Origin: Nitrososphaera sp. UBA217
GTDB lineage: Archaea; Thermoproteota; Nitrososphaeria; Nitrososphaerales; Nitrososphaeraceae
Direction of reading: 5' to 3'
Length of the DNA: 30,871 nucleotides
Assembly (NCBI GenBank): GCA_002501845.1
Contig: DAOL01000009.1
Span: 4,977 to 35,847 of the forward strand
A model generated the notes under the pieces. The model was not told where the DNA came from. It worked only from the letters and a program-made list of their open reading frames with translations, and searched no databases. This document shows, piece after piece, positions 30,135-30,871 of this stretch (position 1 is its first letter; every line of letters starts with the position of its first letter). The translations under genes and the position numbers were made by a program.

Positions 30135-30871
30135 CTACACTTCATGTTTCAGCTTGTTTTCGTCAAACTGTCCGGCTTTCTCCCACTGGTAGTTGAACAA
30201 ATCGGCGCACCATTCACGGAATTCCCTGTCCTCTCCGTAAAACATCGTGTTGAGGTCCGGCTCGCCCTTCATATTGGGAAAAAGTACACACCCATGCTTT
30301 TCGTTGAAAATCGTCATCACTGCGACTTCCGGGACCATCCTGCGTTCGACTAGGCCTTTGCTGATGAAATTGCGCCAACCGATCTTCTGCAAAAGCTGCG
30401 TCCTGCCCTTTGGCACAACAGCGTTGCTTGCAAATATGTAGGAAAATTTTACGCCGGATTCCACCCTGCTGCTCACAGTCTCTATAAGGTCTAGCGGCAC
30501 TTGTGCCATTATCTCCTTGATGAATTTTTCAGATTCGGAGTAGAGGTTCTTCCAACGCTGCAGGATAGCCATGACGCCGTGCACTATTTCGCAGTTCTGG
30601 AACGATGCCATCCTCTGGATGAATTTCGGTGGGAGACCGCCAAGGCCGTGGTCAAGGAAAAAGTCCCTGTTATGGTACAAAAAGTCATAACCAGGGATTA
30701 TCATGACCACCGTCCTGCCGTAAGCGGTTAGCACCAGCTCGCCTTCCTTGTCCTTGGCCACCAAGCCCGAGTCGATAAGGCGTGTCATGTTCCGGTGAGC
30801 CTCCTGCATCGATGCGTCCAGCTCCGACGCAAGCTGTGATAACCGATAGTTCCTTTGGCTAAGCTTTGTCA
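30135..30871 (-). CDS. ArsR-type winged-helix/FilR1-domain transcriptional regulator (5' truncated by window edge)
   Basis: At least 245 residues are visible; the frame is open to the right edge of the window, so the start is missing. The N-terminal part is a winged helix: KLSQRNYRLSQLASELDASM, then EAHRNMTRLIDSGLV and the wing DKEGELVLTAYGRTV. After this comes the domain found in archaeal regulators of the FilR1/DUF1724 group (FIQRMASFQNCEIVHGVMAI, later LLQKIGWRNFISKGLVERRM and a final EWCADLFNYQWEKA). Family members control archaeal genes by an unknown ligand. The in-frame ATG at 30809 is internal to the HTH and is not the start. Confidence 0.85.
   Translation of the reverse strand, partial: TKLSQRNYRLSQLASELDASMQEAHRNMTRLIDSGLVAKDKEGELVLTAYGRTVVMIIPGYDFLYHNRDFFLDHGLGGLPPKFIQRMASFQNCEIVHGVMAILQRWKNLYSESEKFIKEIMAQVPLDLIETVSSRVESGVKFSYIFASNAVVPKGRTQLLQKIGWRNFISKGLVERRMVPEVAVMTIFNEKHGCVLFPNMKGEPDLNTMFYGEDREFREWCADLFNYQWEKAGQFDENKLKHEV

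Noticed and set aside
1..30871. CRISPR array, transposase, integrase or prophage genes
   Set aside because: No regularly spaced direct repeats, no transposase-like protein and no terminal inverted repeats seen; all sizeable gaps were read.

Overview
The window looks like chromosomal DNA from an ammonia-oxidising archaeon of the Nitrososphaera type (Thaumarchaeota/Nitrososphaerota). It carries an archaeal amoC, archaeal information-processing genes (RadA, ribosomal protein L21e, RNA polymerase subunit F, a thermosome subunit), methylmalonyl-CoA mutase/epimerase genes of the kind used in the 3-hydroxypropionate/4-hydroxybutyrate CO2-fixation cycle, a tRNA gene with an intron, and TATA-box promoters. 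Many starts are TTG or GTG lying about 25 bp downstream of a TATA element, which suggests leaderless transcripts. I see no insertion sequence, phage gene or CRISPR array. The genus is inferred from gene content and memory of the families, not from a search.

Layout. 1-3280 (+): the 3' part of radA, then the conserved archaeal cluster rpl21e-rpoF-DUF655-ksgA-HemK-type methyltransferase. 3281-4912 (-): isocitrate dehydrogenase and a membrane-anchored extracytoplasmic protein. 4991-6643 (+): a metallophosphoesterase, then a 327-bp gap that contains what I read as an unannotated box C/D guide RNA (5811-5874), then a stand-alone amoC with its terminator. 6962-10313 (-): a MacB/LolD-type ABC operon (ATPase, surface protein with a C-terminal anchor, FtsX-like permease). 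10427-15500: a tiny YHS protein (+), then on the minus strand a small coiled-coil gene, MeaB GTPase, methylmalonyl-CoA mutase large subunit, epimerase and an AsnB-like ATP pyrophosphatase, with the B12-binding mutase subunit divergent on the plus strand. 15585-16589 (-): ketol-acid reductoisomerase.

16711-18173 is a compact module: a PepSY-like secreted protein with a W/G/H-rich tail (-), a winged-helix regulator (+) and a two-TM protein (+). Two near-identical 22-bp palindromic sites (core GTAAC-N3-GTTAC) sit in front of the two membrane/secreted genes and flank the regulator, so this looks like a small self-contained regulon. 18385-20833 (+) holds a single-domain response regulator, a PPOX/FMN protein and a membrane histidine kinase; an intron-containing tRNA-Lys(UUU) follows on the minus strand. 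21009-25470 holds a secreted Spherulin-4-like protein, a small hypothetical protein, a cyclase-family hydrolase, a stand-alone RAM (Lrp/AsnC effector) domain protein, a class V aminotransferase, a RecA-like protein with no recognisable P-loop, a 3-TM protein and a small Cys/His protein. 25484-28473 (-): thermosome subunit, a rhomboid protease with an Hsp20-like C-terminus, and a 57-aa C2H2 zinc-finger protein. 28591-30871: MFS transporter (+), a second RAM protein (-) and a FilR1-type regulator (-) that runs off the window.

Strongest items for a second look: the box C/D RNA upstream of amoC, whose two guides both seem to point at the helix 69-71 region of 23S rRNA; the GTAAC-N3-GTTAC operator pair; the rhomboid-Hsp20 fusion beside the thermosome; and several small genes (10427-10567, 14553-14720, 28300-28473) that are easy to miss.
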